Positions 18,259-27,823 of a stretch of 64,000 nt of DNA are shown piece by piece (positions within the stretch are counted from its first letter, which is position 1; each line of letters begins with the position of its first letter). A model generated the notes under the pieces. The model did not search any database. It saw only the letters and a program-made list of their open reading frames with translations, and was not told where the DNA came from. Source of the DNA: Blastomonas ursincola (lineage in GTDB: Bacteria; Pseudomonadota; Alphaproteobacteria; Sphingomonadales; Sphingomonadaceae); contig NZ_VDES01000001.1 in assembly GCF_013607875.1 (NCBI RefSeq), forward strand, positions 248,001-312,000. Direction: 5' to 3'. Position numbers and translations under genes: made by a program.

Positions 18259-18832
18259 AATACCGCCGCGGTCAGGCACCGCATTTTTACTCGGCAAGGG
18301 GCACACGCTTACCGTCACCGACGTGCTGGGCGAACAGGTGGCGGACCTGCTGGCCTTCAACCAGCACGATATCGGCGAGGTCATCTCGTCGGGGCGTACG
18401 CTCGATTATGCCAGCAAGATTTACCTTTCGACCGGAGACCTGCTCTATTCGAACCGCAGCCAGGTGATGCTGGAAATCATTGCCGATGATGTCGGCCGCC
18501 ACGATTTCCTGCTGACGCCGTGCTCCAAGGACACGTTCCGCATCATCTATGGCGATACCGATCCGCATCGCGGCTGTTTCGGCAATCTCGCCGCCGCGCT
18601 GGCGCCTTATGGCGTGACAGAAGACATGATTCCCGTCGCATTCAACTGCTTCATGAACGTCCCCGTCGATGCCACCACGGGCGAATTGCGTGTCGATCCG
18701 CCCCTCAGCAAGGCGGGAGAATCGATCACCTTCCGCGCCCATATGGACCTGATCATCGGGCTCACCGCCTGTTCGGCGCTGCAATCGAACAATGGCTCGT
18801 TCAAGCCCATCCAGTACGCCGTGACCGATTAG
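18248..18832 (+). CDS. DUF1989 family protein (urea carboxylase-associated / carboxyguanidine deiminase-like)
   Basis: 194-aa protein of the DUF1989 family. Conserved elements visible are VADLLAFNQHD, GDLLYSNRSQVM, GRHDFLLTPCS, HRGCFGNL, FNCFMNVPVD and the terminal ACSALQSNNG. Two DUF1989 proteins form the carboxyguanidine deiminase of guanidine degradation; here only one is present and no urea or guanidine carboxylase is nearby. The start at 18248 overlaps the YqcI/YcgG gene by 11 bp. The pairing suggests hydrolytic deimination of an N-hydroxylated guanidine, an inference. The stop at 18832 is convergent with the methyltransferase 3 bp away. Confidence 0.85.
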   Translation: MPHEIPPRSGTAFLLGKGHTLTVTDVLGEQVADLLAFNQHDIGEVISSGRTLDYASKIYLSTGDLLYSNRSQVMLEIIADDVGRHDFLLTPCSKDTFRIIYGDTDPHRGCFGNLAAALAPYGVTEDMIPVAFNCFMNVPVDATTGELRVDPPLSKAGESITFRAHMDLIIGLTACSALQSNNGSFKPIQYAVTD

Positions 18833-18835
18833 GGA

Positions 18836-19714
18836 TCAACGCTTGCGCGCGGCGAGGTAGAACCAGTCCCCCATTCCGATCTTCGGTCCGGCCCAGGCGA
18901 GCGGGGCAAAGGCCATCGCATAGGCCAGCCGCTTAGGACTGCGCATCAGCGTGGCGGGCGTTCCGAAACTATAGGCCAGATCGATGGCGGTGTGTCGCGC
19001 GCCGATGCATTCGAAACCCCGGGCCTCGAGCATCGCCGACAGGGTGCGCACCGAAAACTGGTAGAGATGCCAGGGTGGCTCGATATGCGGCCAATAGCCC
19101 AGCGGACGCGCAAGGGGCTCTGACGCACGCGGAAACAGTCCGTCGATGTTCGGCGTCGACAGGATGAACAATCCGCTGGGCCTGAGCAGCCGATGGGCGG
19201 CCACGATGTCGCGCGCGGGATCGCGGACATGCTCGATCACGTCGAACATGGTGACGATGTCGAGCATGCCCTCGGCATCGTCGACGGCGTGAATATCGCC
19301 ATCAGCGACCGAAAGATGGAAGCGATCGCGCGCAAACTGCGCCGATGCAGCCGAGAATTCCACACCGGCGACGTCGAAGCCACGCCGCCGCGCCTCGTCC
19401 AGGAACAATCCGGTCGAACAGCCGATATCGAGAAGCTGACCGCCATTGGCAAAGCGTTCGACGAAGCGCAGATGCTCTCTGGCGATCGCTGCCATCCGGG
19501 CATAGGCATCGCTTGCCGGATCGTGCAGCTGGGTGTGATAGTCGTTGCTCGCCTGATACATGGCTGCGAGCTCCGCATCCGATGGCGGATTGGTGATGAA
19601 CGCGAGACCGCACCGCGAGCACCGTTCGAGGCTGTAGCCATCGATGCGCGCAACAGGGCGGGTCTCGGTCGATCCACAATGATTGCAGGCGGCACTGTGC
19701 CTGGGCTGCGCCAT
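18836..19714 (-). CDS. Class I SAM methyltransferase with N-terminal zinc ribbon
   Basis: 292-aa protein beginning MAQPRHSAACNHCGSTETR. Residues 10-40 hold two CxxC pairs (CNHC, CSRC) typical of a small zinc ribbon found in methyltransferases of surface-glycan loci. The Rossmann core has the SAM motif LLDIGCSTGLFLDEA and a later DIVTMFDVIEHVRDP and HRLLRPSGLFILSTPN. The start at 19714 is chosen because the zinc ribbon begins there; the longer open frame upstream reads into the neighbour's promoter. Substrate unknown; a sugar or glycan intermediate is plausible given the GNAT/FemAB-like and deacetylase genes next to it. Confidence 0.85.
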   Translation of the reverse strand: MAQPRHSAACNHCGSTETRPVARIDGYSLERCSRCGLAFITNPPSDAELAAMYQASNDYHTQLHDPASDAYARMAAIAREHLRFVERFANGGQLLDIGCSTGLFLDEARRRGFDVAGVEFSAASAQFARDRFHLSVADGDIHAVDDAEGMLDIVTMFDVIEHVRDPARDIVAAHRLLRPSGLFILSTPNIDGLFPRASEPLARPLGYWPHIEPPWHLYQFSVRTLSAMLEARGFECIGARHTAIDLAYSFGTPATLMRSPKRLAYAMAFAPLAWAGPKIGMGDWFYLAARKR

Positions 19715-19893
19715 GTCGGTGTCCCATCGCAGGAGGCAGGTCTGGACGAGGTCGCAGCTCGTTCCGTCGCCGTCTATAGGACGCGCGTGAACATAGGGTA
19801 AAGCCTTGCCGATCAAGCCGGGTTCAAGCGATCTTAACCCTGTGGCATTAGCAGGTGCGTCACTCTCGTCCCCCCTCACCGGACTGCCACCGC

Positions 19894-20808
19894 ATGACGC
19901 CCGTTGCCACCGATATCCGCTTTTTGCTGGGCGATCGCTGCATCCTGCGCGCGCGGCGGATGCTGGTGCCCCTGTCCTACGGGCTCGACGCAATCCTGGC
20001 CGAGCGCCCCCTTGTCCCTGTCCCGCTGCCGCCCGGTGCGGACGGATATCGCGTGCAGTCCGCGCCTGCGGACCAGCTCTCGCGGCTCGACCAGCAGTTC
20101 CAGGGCTTTCTCAAGTCCCCGCCGCAACTCTATGCACGGCATTATATCGACATGGCGCTGGGCCATGATGGGTATATGGCGCAATTCTCATCGAAGACGC
20201 GCACGACGCTCAAGCGCAAGATGCGCAAGCTCGCCGATGCGAACGGCGGCACGCTCGACATTCGCAGCTATCACGCCCCCGATCAGCTCGACGCCTTTTT
20301 CGCTGCCGCTCTGCCGCTATCGAACCAGACCTATCAGGCACGGCTGCTCGATGCGGGGCTCCCCGGCCACGCGGCTTTCCGCGCCGAGGCTGAAGCCCTC
20401 GCCCGGGCCGACCGTCTGCGCGCCTGGATCCTGTTCCTGCAGGGCAAGCCGATCGCCTATCTCTACCTGCCTGTTGTCGAGGACGTGCTCATCTACGCCT
20501 ATCTCGGTTACGATCAGGGACAGGCGCAGCTCTCGCCCGGAACCGTGCTGCAGATGCATGCGCTCGAGCAGCTCTTTGCCGAGCAGCGCTTCCGCTATTT
20601 CGACTTCACCGAAGGCGATGGCGCGCACAAGGCGCTTTTCGGCACGCACCAGGTGCAGTGCGCCACCCTGTTCCTGCTCGCGCCGAGCATCGCAAACCGC
20701 GCTGTGCTCACGGGCCACCGGGCGTTCAACGGCGCCGTGGAAGGGACCGGGGCCTGGCTCGAACGCATCGGGGCCAAGGCGAAAATCCGCAAGCTGTTGC
20801 GCGGTTGA
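19894..20808 (+). CDS. GNAT/FemAB-like acyltransferase (CelD/BcsL-like)
   Basis: 304-aa protein with the Acetyltransf_6 pattern: LSRLDQQFQGFLKSPPQLYARHYID, then SSKTRTTLKRKMRKLADANG, and a C-terminal GNAT core with WILFLQGKPIAYLYLPVVE, YAYLGYDQGQAQLSPGTVLQ and FDFTEGDGAHKALFG. These proteins transfer acyl or aminoacyl groups and often sit in polysaccharide or surface-modification loci. The start at 19894 is supported by family length. It is divergent from the methyltransferase (179 bp spacer) and convergent with the deacetylase (4 bp apart). Confidence 0.82.
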   Translation: MTPVATDIRFLLGDRCILRARRMLVPLSYGLDAILAERPLVPVPLPPGADGYRVQSAPADQLSRLDQQFQGFLKSPPQLYARHYIDMALGHDGYMAQFSSKTRTTLKRKMRKLADANGGTLDIRSYHAPDQLDAFFAAALPLSNQTYQARLLDAGLPGHAAFRAEAEALARADRLRAWILFLQGKPIAYLYLPVVEDVLIYAYLGYDQGQAQLSPGTVLQMHALEQLFAEQRFRYFDFTEGDGAHKALFGTHQVQCATLFLLAPSIANRAVLTGHRAFNGAVEGTGAWLERIGAKAKIRKLLRG

Positions 20809-20812
20809 GGCC

Positions 20813-21829
20813 TCAGATGGCCACGACGCTCTCGATGGCGGCAAATTCGTTGAGGAATAGCGTCGAGAGGATCCCGACCTCGTAACGGATGCGGCTCACC
20901 GCCTGCTCGCCATAGCGCAGCGCCGTGCGCACCAGATTGGCGGGAAGCTTGGCCAGCGATGCCCTGCGCTGCGGCTGCAGAGCTTCGAAACCCGCGCCTT
21001 CCAGCCGGGTCTGTTCGGCAATGTTGAGGCACATGGATTCGAACCGGCGCTGCACGATCGGATTGACGCGGGTGCGATCCCGGCTCAGCAATTCGAAACT
21101 GTGGCTGACGATGGTGAAGCACGGCCAGTCGTGCTCTGCGGCATGGCGCAGGCCGTCCCGCATTTCCCAGGCAGAAAGCGCACACAGTTGCGCGGCGCGG
21201 ATACTGCCAGGCCGATCCTCGATCACGCTCACCGGAATGATGCCCACGCCCATATGCTCGGAAAAGGGCGGGGTTTCCGGCGGAAGATCGATATCGCACT
21301 CGCCTGCTAGGAAAGCCGGGTTGAAACTGCTGTCATACGGAACGCTCAGGGCACTCAGCGCGCGCAGCGTATCGTCGTTCGCCCCGAAATTGCCCGCACG
21401 GAACGCGGTAGGCTTGGGCGCGCCTGCGATCATCAGCAGCGCCCGCGCCTGATCGAGCAGCCGGACCTGATCGTCGAGGGGGAAATCGGCGATATTGCGG
21501 CCGCGCAGATGCGCGAGCTCATGATCGCGCGCAAATTCCAGCCATTCGGTGTGGATGTGAAGCTGCACTTCATGACCGCGTTTCAGGATCGGCTCGACGA
21601 TCCTTGCGACGACGCCAGGGCCATAGACCAGAGCCGGAAACGGATCGACGAAGAAAACACCCTTCAGACCATAGGCCTCGAGGCGGTCCATCTGGTAGAA
21701 GATGCCGAATTCGCCGTCACGGCACTTGCCAGCGATCGAACTGTCAAAATTCTCCTGCGCACTCGCGCCTTCCTGGAAGAGCTTGAGCGACAATTCGGTA
21801 TCGACGGTGTACTGAACCTTGGTGACCAT
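20813..21829 (-). CDS. Polysaccharide deacetylase family protein
   Basis: 338-aa protein of the NodB/WalW-like carbohydrate esterase superfamily. It starts MVTKVQYTVDTELS with an aspartate in the position of the metal-binding Asp, followed by GVFFVDPFPAL, a metal-site HEVQLHIHTEWLEFA and FRAGNFGANDDTLRAL. This variant is longer than simple NodB domains and has an extra C-terminal helical part (PANLVRTALRYGEQAVSRIR). It is distinct from the deacetylase at 55899 in the exosortase locus. The ATG at 21829 is the first in frame. It likely acts on an acetylated surface glycan together with the neighbouring acyltransferase and methyltransferase. Confidence 0.8.
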   Translation of the reverse strand: MVTKVQYTVDTELSLKLFQEGASAQENFDSSIAGKCRDGEFGIFYQMDRLEAYGLKGVFFVDPFPALVYGPGVVARIVEPILKRGHEVQLHIHTEWLEFARDHELAHLRGRNIADFPLDDQVRLLDQARALLMIAGAPKPTAFRAGNFGANDDTLRALSALSVPYDSSFNPAFLAGECDIDLPPETPPFSEHMGVGIIPVSVIEDRPGSIRAAQLCALSAWEMRDGLRHAAEHDWPCFTIVSHSFELLSRDRTRVNPIVQRRFESMCLNIAEQTRLEGAGFEALQPQRRASLAKLPANLVRTALRYGEQAVSRIRYEVGILSTLFLNEFAAIESVVAI

Positions 21830-21848
21830 CGTTGGACCCTTATGCCGG

Positions 21849-21868
21849 GCGGGTTAAGACCCGCTTAC
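21849..21868. promoter_or_regulatory. Hairpin with CtrA-like box TTAA-N7-TTAC
   Basis: Arms GCGGGT (21849-21854) and ACCCGC (21859-21864) flank a 4-nt loop; within it TTAA at 21854-21857 and TTAC at 21865-21868 are separated by exactly 7 bp, matching 7 of 8 fixed bases of the CtrA full site. The site is 25-39 bp upstream of the deacetylase start. A single such match could be chance. Confidence 0.3.
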
Positions 21869-22030
21869 CCTCGTCGCAGCCCATGCGCGGCTAAAGGAAA
21901 TATTATATCACGTCCATCCCATGTTAATAGGGGAGTGTGCCGCTATGGAGCATTCTGCGGCGAGAGGACGGGCTTGCGCTGATTGAGACGGGCCTCGCGA
22001 ATGGCCAGACAGCGCTTATTGCTAACAGTT

Positions 22031-22052
22031 TTCAATTGCACAAATAATTGAA
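22031..22052. promoter_or_regulatory. Dyad TTCAATT-N8-AATTGAA upstream of mdh
   Basis: Perfect 7-bp inverted repeat with an 8-bp spacer, 245 bp before the mdh start and in the AT-rich part of the gap. The spacing fits a dimeric regulator binding successive major grooves. No regulator can be named. Confidence 0.35.
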
Positions 22053-22161
22053 GTCTGGCGGCTTTTGATGGTTGAAAACCCCGTCCAAGCGGCCTAGGCA
22101 GGCCGGCGAGCGCGATGACTCAGGCTGTGCAAGCCCGGTGCGCGCCCATCTGAGGTCGTGA

Positions 22162-23258
<1,097 letters not shown>

Positions 23259-23259
<1 letters not shown>

Positions 23260-23870
23260 TGCTCGCGTCCGGTCTCCTGATCGGACTTTTCGCGCTGGCG
23301 GCGGCCCAGGACGAGGCCCCGCCAGCCGAAAACCCCTACCCCGTGCGCGAAGTCCTCGCCGCGTTCGCGACCGCCTGTTCGGGGATCGAGAGCCTGGCCG
23401 TCGCCAAGGCGTCGGTCATTGCCGCCGGATGGCAGGCGATCCCCGCCGATGACAAGGGCGCGCTGCGCCAGCTGGTCGATTACGGCAAGGCCAAGCTCGC
23501 CGAGAGCGACGGCGAGGCAAAGCTGCTCGATGGCGGCGAATATCGCATGACCGTCGCGGGCCGCGAGCTCAGCCTGGCGCTGTCGGGCGTCGATCTGGGC
23601 GAGATGCAGAGCCATGGCTGCCGCGTCTATGATTTCGCGGCCCCTGCCCCCATATCGGCTGAAGACCTCGAAGGCTGGGCAGCACGCAAGCCCGGCAGTT
23701 CGACTGATCCCTTGCCCGGCTTCACCAAGAATGTCTGGAACCCCGGCCTGAAGCCCGGCCATATGGAAATGGAAGTTTCGTACGCCGCACCCGGCGCGCT
23801 CGCCGCCACCGGCATCCCCCTTACCGGCCTTGTTCTCACGGCCACAGCAGTGGAGTTTCGCAAGAAATGA
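23259..23870 (+). CDS. Exported protein of unknown function inside the mdh-sucD operon
   Basis: 203-aa protein with a short N-terminal signal-like segment ([17 protein letters not shown]). The remainder has no family I recognise; it reads as a small mixed alpha/beta domain with one Cys in [10 protein letters not shown] and another in HGCRVYDF, followed by a C-terminal strand-rich part ending AVEFRKK. It overlaps mdh by 1 bp and sucD by 4 bp, so it is translationally coupled to both, which argues it is a real gene. Third positions are G/C-rich as in its neighbours. Why a likely exported protein is co-translated with cytosolic TCA enzymes is unknown. Confidence 0.8.
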
Positions 23871-24754
23871 GCATTCTCGTCAACAAGCACACCAAGGTCA
23901 TCACCCAGGGGATGACCGGTGCAACCGGCACTTTCCATACCGAACAGGCGCTGGCCTATGGCACGCAGATGGTCGGCGGCGTGACGCCCGGCAAGGGCGG
24001 CACCACGCATATCGGCCTGCCCAACTACAACACCGTCGCCGAAGCCAAGGCTGCGACCGGTGCCACCGCGACCTGCATCTACGTTCCGCCGCCGTTCGCT
24101 GCGGACTCGATCCTCGAGGCGATCGATGCCGAGATGGAACTGATCGTCGCGATCACCGAGGGCATTCCGGTGCTCGACATGGTCCGCGTCAAGCGCGCGC
24201 TGCAGGGCAGCAAGTCGCGCCTGATCGGCCCCAACTGCCCCGGCGTTCTGACCCCCGACGAGTGCAAGATCGGCATCATGCCCGGCAGCATCTTCAAGAA
24301 GGGCTCGGTCGGCGTCGTTTCGCGCTCGGGCACGCTGACCTATGAAGCCGTGCACCAGACCACCGCTGTGGGTCTCGGCCAGACCACGGCTGTCGGCATC
24401 GGCGGCGACCCGGTCAATGGCACCAACTTCATCGACGTGCTCGAACTGTTCCTGGCCGATGACGAAACCAAGTCGATCATCATGATCGGCGAAATCGGCG
24501 GCAGCGCGGAAGAAGAAGCCGCGCAGTTCCTGAAGGACGAAGCCAAGCGCGGCCGCAAGAAGCCGATGGTCGGCTTCATCGCCGGTCGCACCGCACCTCC
24601 GGGACGCCGCATGGGCCATGCCGGCGCGATCGTCTCGGGCGGCCAGGGCGGCGCCGAAGACAAGATTGCGGCGATGGAAGAAGCGGGCATCCGCGTCTCG
24701 CCCTCGCCGTCGCTCCTCGGACAGACGCTGGCCGAGCTGCTGGAAACGGTGTGA
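23867..24754 (+). CDS. sucD: Succinyl-CoA synthetase alpha subunit
   Basis: 295-aa ADP-forming succinate-CoA ligase alpha subunit; with the beta subunit it converts succinyl-CoA to succinate and makes ATP/GTP. Landmarks are the CoA-binding N-terminus ([28 protein letters not shown]) and the phosphorylated catalytic His251 in [15 protein letters not shown]. Length matches the family (about 290 aa). ATGA overlap with the preceding gene indicates coupling. The beta-subunit gene, normally next to it, is at 37745-38944 on the other strand. Confidence 0.97.
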   Translation: MSILVNKHTKVITQGMTGATGTFHTEQALAYGTQMVGGVTPGKGGTTHIGLPNYNTVAEAKAATGATATCIYVPPPFAADSILEAIDAEMELIVAITEGIPVLDMVRVKRALQGSKSRLIGPNCPGVLTPDECKIGIMPGSIFKKGSVGVVSRSGTLTYEAVHQTTAVGLGQTTAVGIGGDPVNGTNFIDVLELFLADDETKSIIMIGEIGGSAEEEAAQFLKDEAKRGRKKPMVGFIAGRTAPPGRRMGHAGAIVSGGQGGAEDKIAAMEEAGIRVSPSPSLLGQTLAELLETV

Positions 24755-24764
24755 TTTGAACCAT

Positions 24765-24919
24765 CCCTCTCCCCTCGCGGGAGAGGGAATGCATCGCGAC
24801 GCGATGCGAGGGTGAGGGCCGGGAGCGCGCCGGTAGCGTCGCTTCCCCCCTCACCCAGCTTCGACTGGGGCACATATTTGCCCAAGTCTGCGCAACCCTC
24901 TCCCGCGGTGGGGAGAGGG
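24765..24919. repeat. Composite palindromic repeat between sucD and sucA (family D)
   Basis: Starts and ends with hairpins having the same 9-bp arm CCCTCTCCC/GGGAGAGGG (24765-24787 and 24896-24919). In between are the palindrome GCATCGCG-A-CGCGATGC (24791-24807) and CCCAGCTTCGACTGGG-type sequence near 24853. A related composite lies beside sucC at 37551-37731. It fills almost the whole sucD-sucA gap, ending 17 bp before the sucA start. Confidence 0.85.
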
Positions 24920-24936
24920 AAAAGGGACGCTAGAAC

Positions 24937-27762
24937 ATGACCTACGACGGATTTGATTTCGACCCCGCAGAAGGCCCGCAACAGGGCCCGAGCTGGCAGC
25001 GTGGCAACTGGCCGCTGGCCGACAGCGACGATCTGACCGCAGCGCTCGACCCGATGCAGATGCAGGCAGCGGTCAAGGCCGCAGTGCGCGATGCCTCGGC
25101 CAAGGCGGGCAAACCGGTGGACGAAGCGGCGATCGCGCGTGCGGCGGACCGCTCGATCCGGGCGATGATGCTGATCCGCACCTACCGGGTGCGCGGACAC
25201 CTTGCGGCCGATCTCGATCCGCTCGGCCTGTCGCAGCAGGAACTGCCCGCTGACCTCACGCCCGAATATCACGGCTTTGTCGGCGCCGAGCTCGACGAAC
25301 CCGTGTTCCTGGGCGGCACGATGGGCTTCGAAAGCGCCACCGTGCGCCAGCTCATCGACACGCTGCGTGCGAACTATTGCGGCAAGGTCGGCCTCGAATA
25401 CATGCACATTTCGGACGTGGAGGAGCGCCGCTTCTTCCAGGACCGGATGGAAGGCGTCGACAAGGTCATCGAGTTCTCCGAAAACGGCAAGAAGGCGATC
25501 CTTTCCAAGGTGATCGAGGCCGAGACCTTCGAGAACTTCCTCGCCAAGAAATATGTCGGCACCAAGCGCTTCGGCCTGGATGGCGGCGAATCGATGATCC
25601 CGGCGCTCGAAGCCGTGATCAAGTACGGCGGACAGCTCGGCCTCAAGGAAATCGTCTATGGCATGCCGCATCGCGGCCGCCTCAACGTGCTCGCCAACGT
25701 GATGGCCAAGCCCTATCGCGTGATCTTCCACGAATTCTCGGGCGGCTCGGCCAATCCTGACGATGTCGGCGGTTCGGGCGACGTGAAATATCACCTCGGC
25801 ACCAGCACCGACCGCGAGTTCGACGGCATCAGCGTGCACATGTCGCTGGTCCCCAACCCGTCGCATCTCGAAGCGGTCGATCCGGTCGTGCTCGGCAAGG
25901 TCCGCGCGCAGCAGGTGATCCGCGACGATCTCGCCGATCACAACCAGGTGCTTCCGGTGCTGCTGCACGGCGACGCGGCGTTCGCCGGCCAGGGCATCGT
26001 TTGGGAGTGCCTCGGCTTCTCGGGCATTCGCGGGTACAATACCGGTGGCTGCATCCACTTCATCGTCAACAACCAGATCGGCTTCACCACCAGCCCGCAG
26101 TTCGCGCGCTCGTCGCCCTATCCGTCGGACGTGGCCAAGGGCGTCCAGGCGCCGATCCTGCACGTCAATGGCGACGATCCGGAAGCGGTGACCTTTGCCT
26201 GCAAGATGGCGATCGACTTCCGCCAGCGCTTCCACCGCGATGTCGTAATCGACATGTGGTGCTATCGCCGCTTCGGTCATAACGAGGGCGACGAGCCCAG
26301 CTTCACCCAGCCGCAGATGTACGCGAAGATCCGCCAGCATCCCAAGGTCAGCAAGATCTATGGCGACCGCCTGATCGCGCAGGGCGTGGTGACGCAGGAC
26401 TGGATCGACGGCACCGCCAAGACCTTCTCGGATCAGCTGGAGGTCGAGTTCGAGGCCGGCAAGACGTACAAGGCCAACAAGGCGGACTGGTTCGCCGGTC
26501 GCTGGTCGGGCCTGCACATGCCTGCGGACCCGGAAACGGCGCGTCGCAACATCGAGACCGGCATCGACAAGAAGCTGATGGAAAGCCTCGGCCGCACGCT
26601 GACGACGATCCCCGAAGGCCATGAGGTGCACAAGACGCTGCGCCGCGTGCTCGAGGCCAAGCGCGAGATGTTCGACAAGGGCGAAGGCTTCGACTGGGCG
26701 ACCGGCGAAGCGCTCGCGTTCGGATCGCTCGTGTCCGAAGGCTATGCCGTCCGCCTGTCGGGCCAGGATTCGGGTCGCGGCACGTTCAGCCAACGCCACG
26801 CGGTCTGGATCGACCAGAATACCGGCGGTCGCTATCTGCCGCTCGAACAGGTGCCGCATGGCCGGTTCGAGGTGCTGGACAGCCCGCTGTCCGAATATGG
26901 CGTGCTCGGCTTCGAATATGGCTATGCCATGGCCGATCCCAAGACGCTGGTCCTGTGGGAAGCGCAGTTCGGCGATTTCGCCAACGGCGCGCAGATCATG
27001 ATCGACCAGTTCATCGCCAGCGGCGAGGCCAAGTGGCTGCGCGCCAATGGTCTGGTGATGCTGCTGCCGCACGGCATGGAAGGCCAGGGTCCGGAACACA
27101 GCTCGGCGCGTCTCGAACGCTTCCTGCAGCTGTGTGCGGGCGACAATATCCAGGTGTGCAACATCACGACGCCGGCAAACTATTTCCACGTGCTGCGCCG
27201 CCAGATGCACCGGAACTTCCGCAAGCCGCTGATCATCATGACGCCCAAGTCGCTGCTCCGGCACAAGATGGCGGTGTCCAAGGCGAGCGAGTTCCAGGGC
27301 AACAGCCATTTCATGCGCATCCTTTCCGACCCCAACCAGCCGGAAGACAAGGACATCAAGCGCCTGGTGCTGTGCTCGGGCAAGGTGGCGTTCGACCTGA
27401 TGGAAGCGCGCGATGCCGCCGGTGACAAGAACACCGCGATCATCCGCCTCGAGCAGCTCTACCCCTTCCCGGGCGAGCCGCTGACCATCCGCCTGAAGCG
27501 CATGGTCAATCTGGAGGAAGTCGTCTGGGCGCAGGAAGAAGCGCGCAACAATGGCAGCTGGTTCTTCGTCGAGCCGTTCATCGAAGAATGCCTGGCCGAT
27601 GCTGGCGTCGCCCCCAAGCGCGCCCGTTATGCCGGTCGCGTCGCGGCGGCATCGCCAGCCACCGGCCTCGCCAAGCGGCACCAGGCCGAACAGGGCGCGC
27701 TGATCGCCGACGCGCTCGGCCATAATGTCCGCGAGGAAATCCGCCGCCAGCGTGGCAGCTGA
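24937..27762 (+). CDS. sucA: 2-oxoglutarate dehydrogenase E1 component
   Basis: 941-aa thiamine-diphosphate enzyme that decarboxylates 2-oxoglutarate and passes the succinyl group to the lipoyl E2. Visible landmarks are the N-terminal PSWQRGNWP-type segment, RTYRVRGHLAADLDPLG, YGMPHRGRLNVLANV, VPNPSHLEAVDPVVLGK, LLHGDAAFAGQGIV, RRFGHNEGDEPSFTQP, GTFSQRHAVW and LLPHGMEGQGPEHSSARLER near the C-terminal third. Full length for the family. AAAAGGGACG lies before the ATG at 24937. It is followed 61 bp later by sucB, then lpdA, so one region encodes the whole complex. Confidence 0.98.
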   Translation: MTYDGFDFDPAEGPQQGPSWQRGNWPLADSDDLTAALDPMQMQAAVKAAVRDASAKAGKPVDEAAIARAADRSIRAMMLIRTYRVRGHLAADLDPLGLSQQELPADLTPEYHGFVGAELDEPVFLGGTMGFESATVRQLIDTLRANYCGKVGLEYMHISDVEERRFFQDRMEGVDKVIEFSENGKKAILSKVIEAETFENFLAKKYVGTKRFGLDGGESMIPALEAVIKYGGQLGLKEIVYGMPHRGRLNVLANVMAKPYRVIFHEFSGGSANPDDVGGSGDVKYHLGTSTDREFDGISVHMSLVPNPSHLEAVDPVVLGKVRAQQVIRDDLADHNQVLPVLLHGDAAFAGQGIVWECLGFSGIRGYNTGGCIHFIVNNQIGFTTSPQFARSSPYPSDVAKGVQAPILHVNGDDPEAVTFACKMAIDFRQRFHRDVVIDMWCYRRFGHNEGDEPSFTQPQMYAKIRQHPKVSKIYGDRLIAQGVVTQDWIDGTAKTFSDQLEVEFEAGKTYKANKADWFAGRWSGLHMPADPETARRNIETGIDKKLMESLGRTLTTIPEGHEVHKTLRRVLEAKREMFDKGEGFDWATGEALAFGSLVSEGYAVRLSGQDSGRGTFSQRHAVWIDQNTGGRYLPLEQVPHGRFEVLDSPLSEYGVLGFEYGYAMADPKTLVLWEAQFGDFANGAQIMIDQFIASGEAKWLRANGLVMLLPHGMEGQGPEHSSARLERFLQLCAGDNIQVCNITTPANYFHVLRRQMHRNFRKPLIIMTPKSLLRHKMAVSKASEFQGNSHFMRILSDPNQPEDKDIKRLVLCSGKVAFDLMEARDAAGDKNTAIIRLEQLYPFPGEPLTIRLKRMVNLEEVVWAQEEARNNGSWFFVEPFIEECLADAGVAPKRARYAGRVAAASPATGLAKRHQAEQGALIADALGHNVREEIRRQRGS

Positions 27763-27823
27763 GCCAGCAGAAACACAATCAATTCCGCATGTTGGACGCG
27801 GATAGAAATAGGGTTTGAGAACC

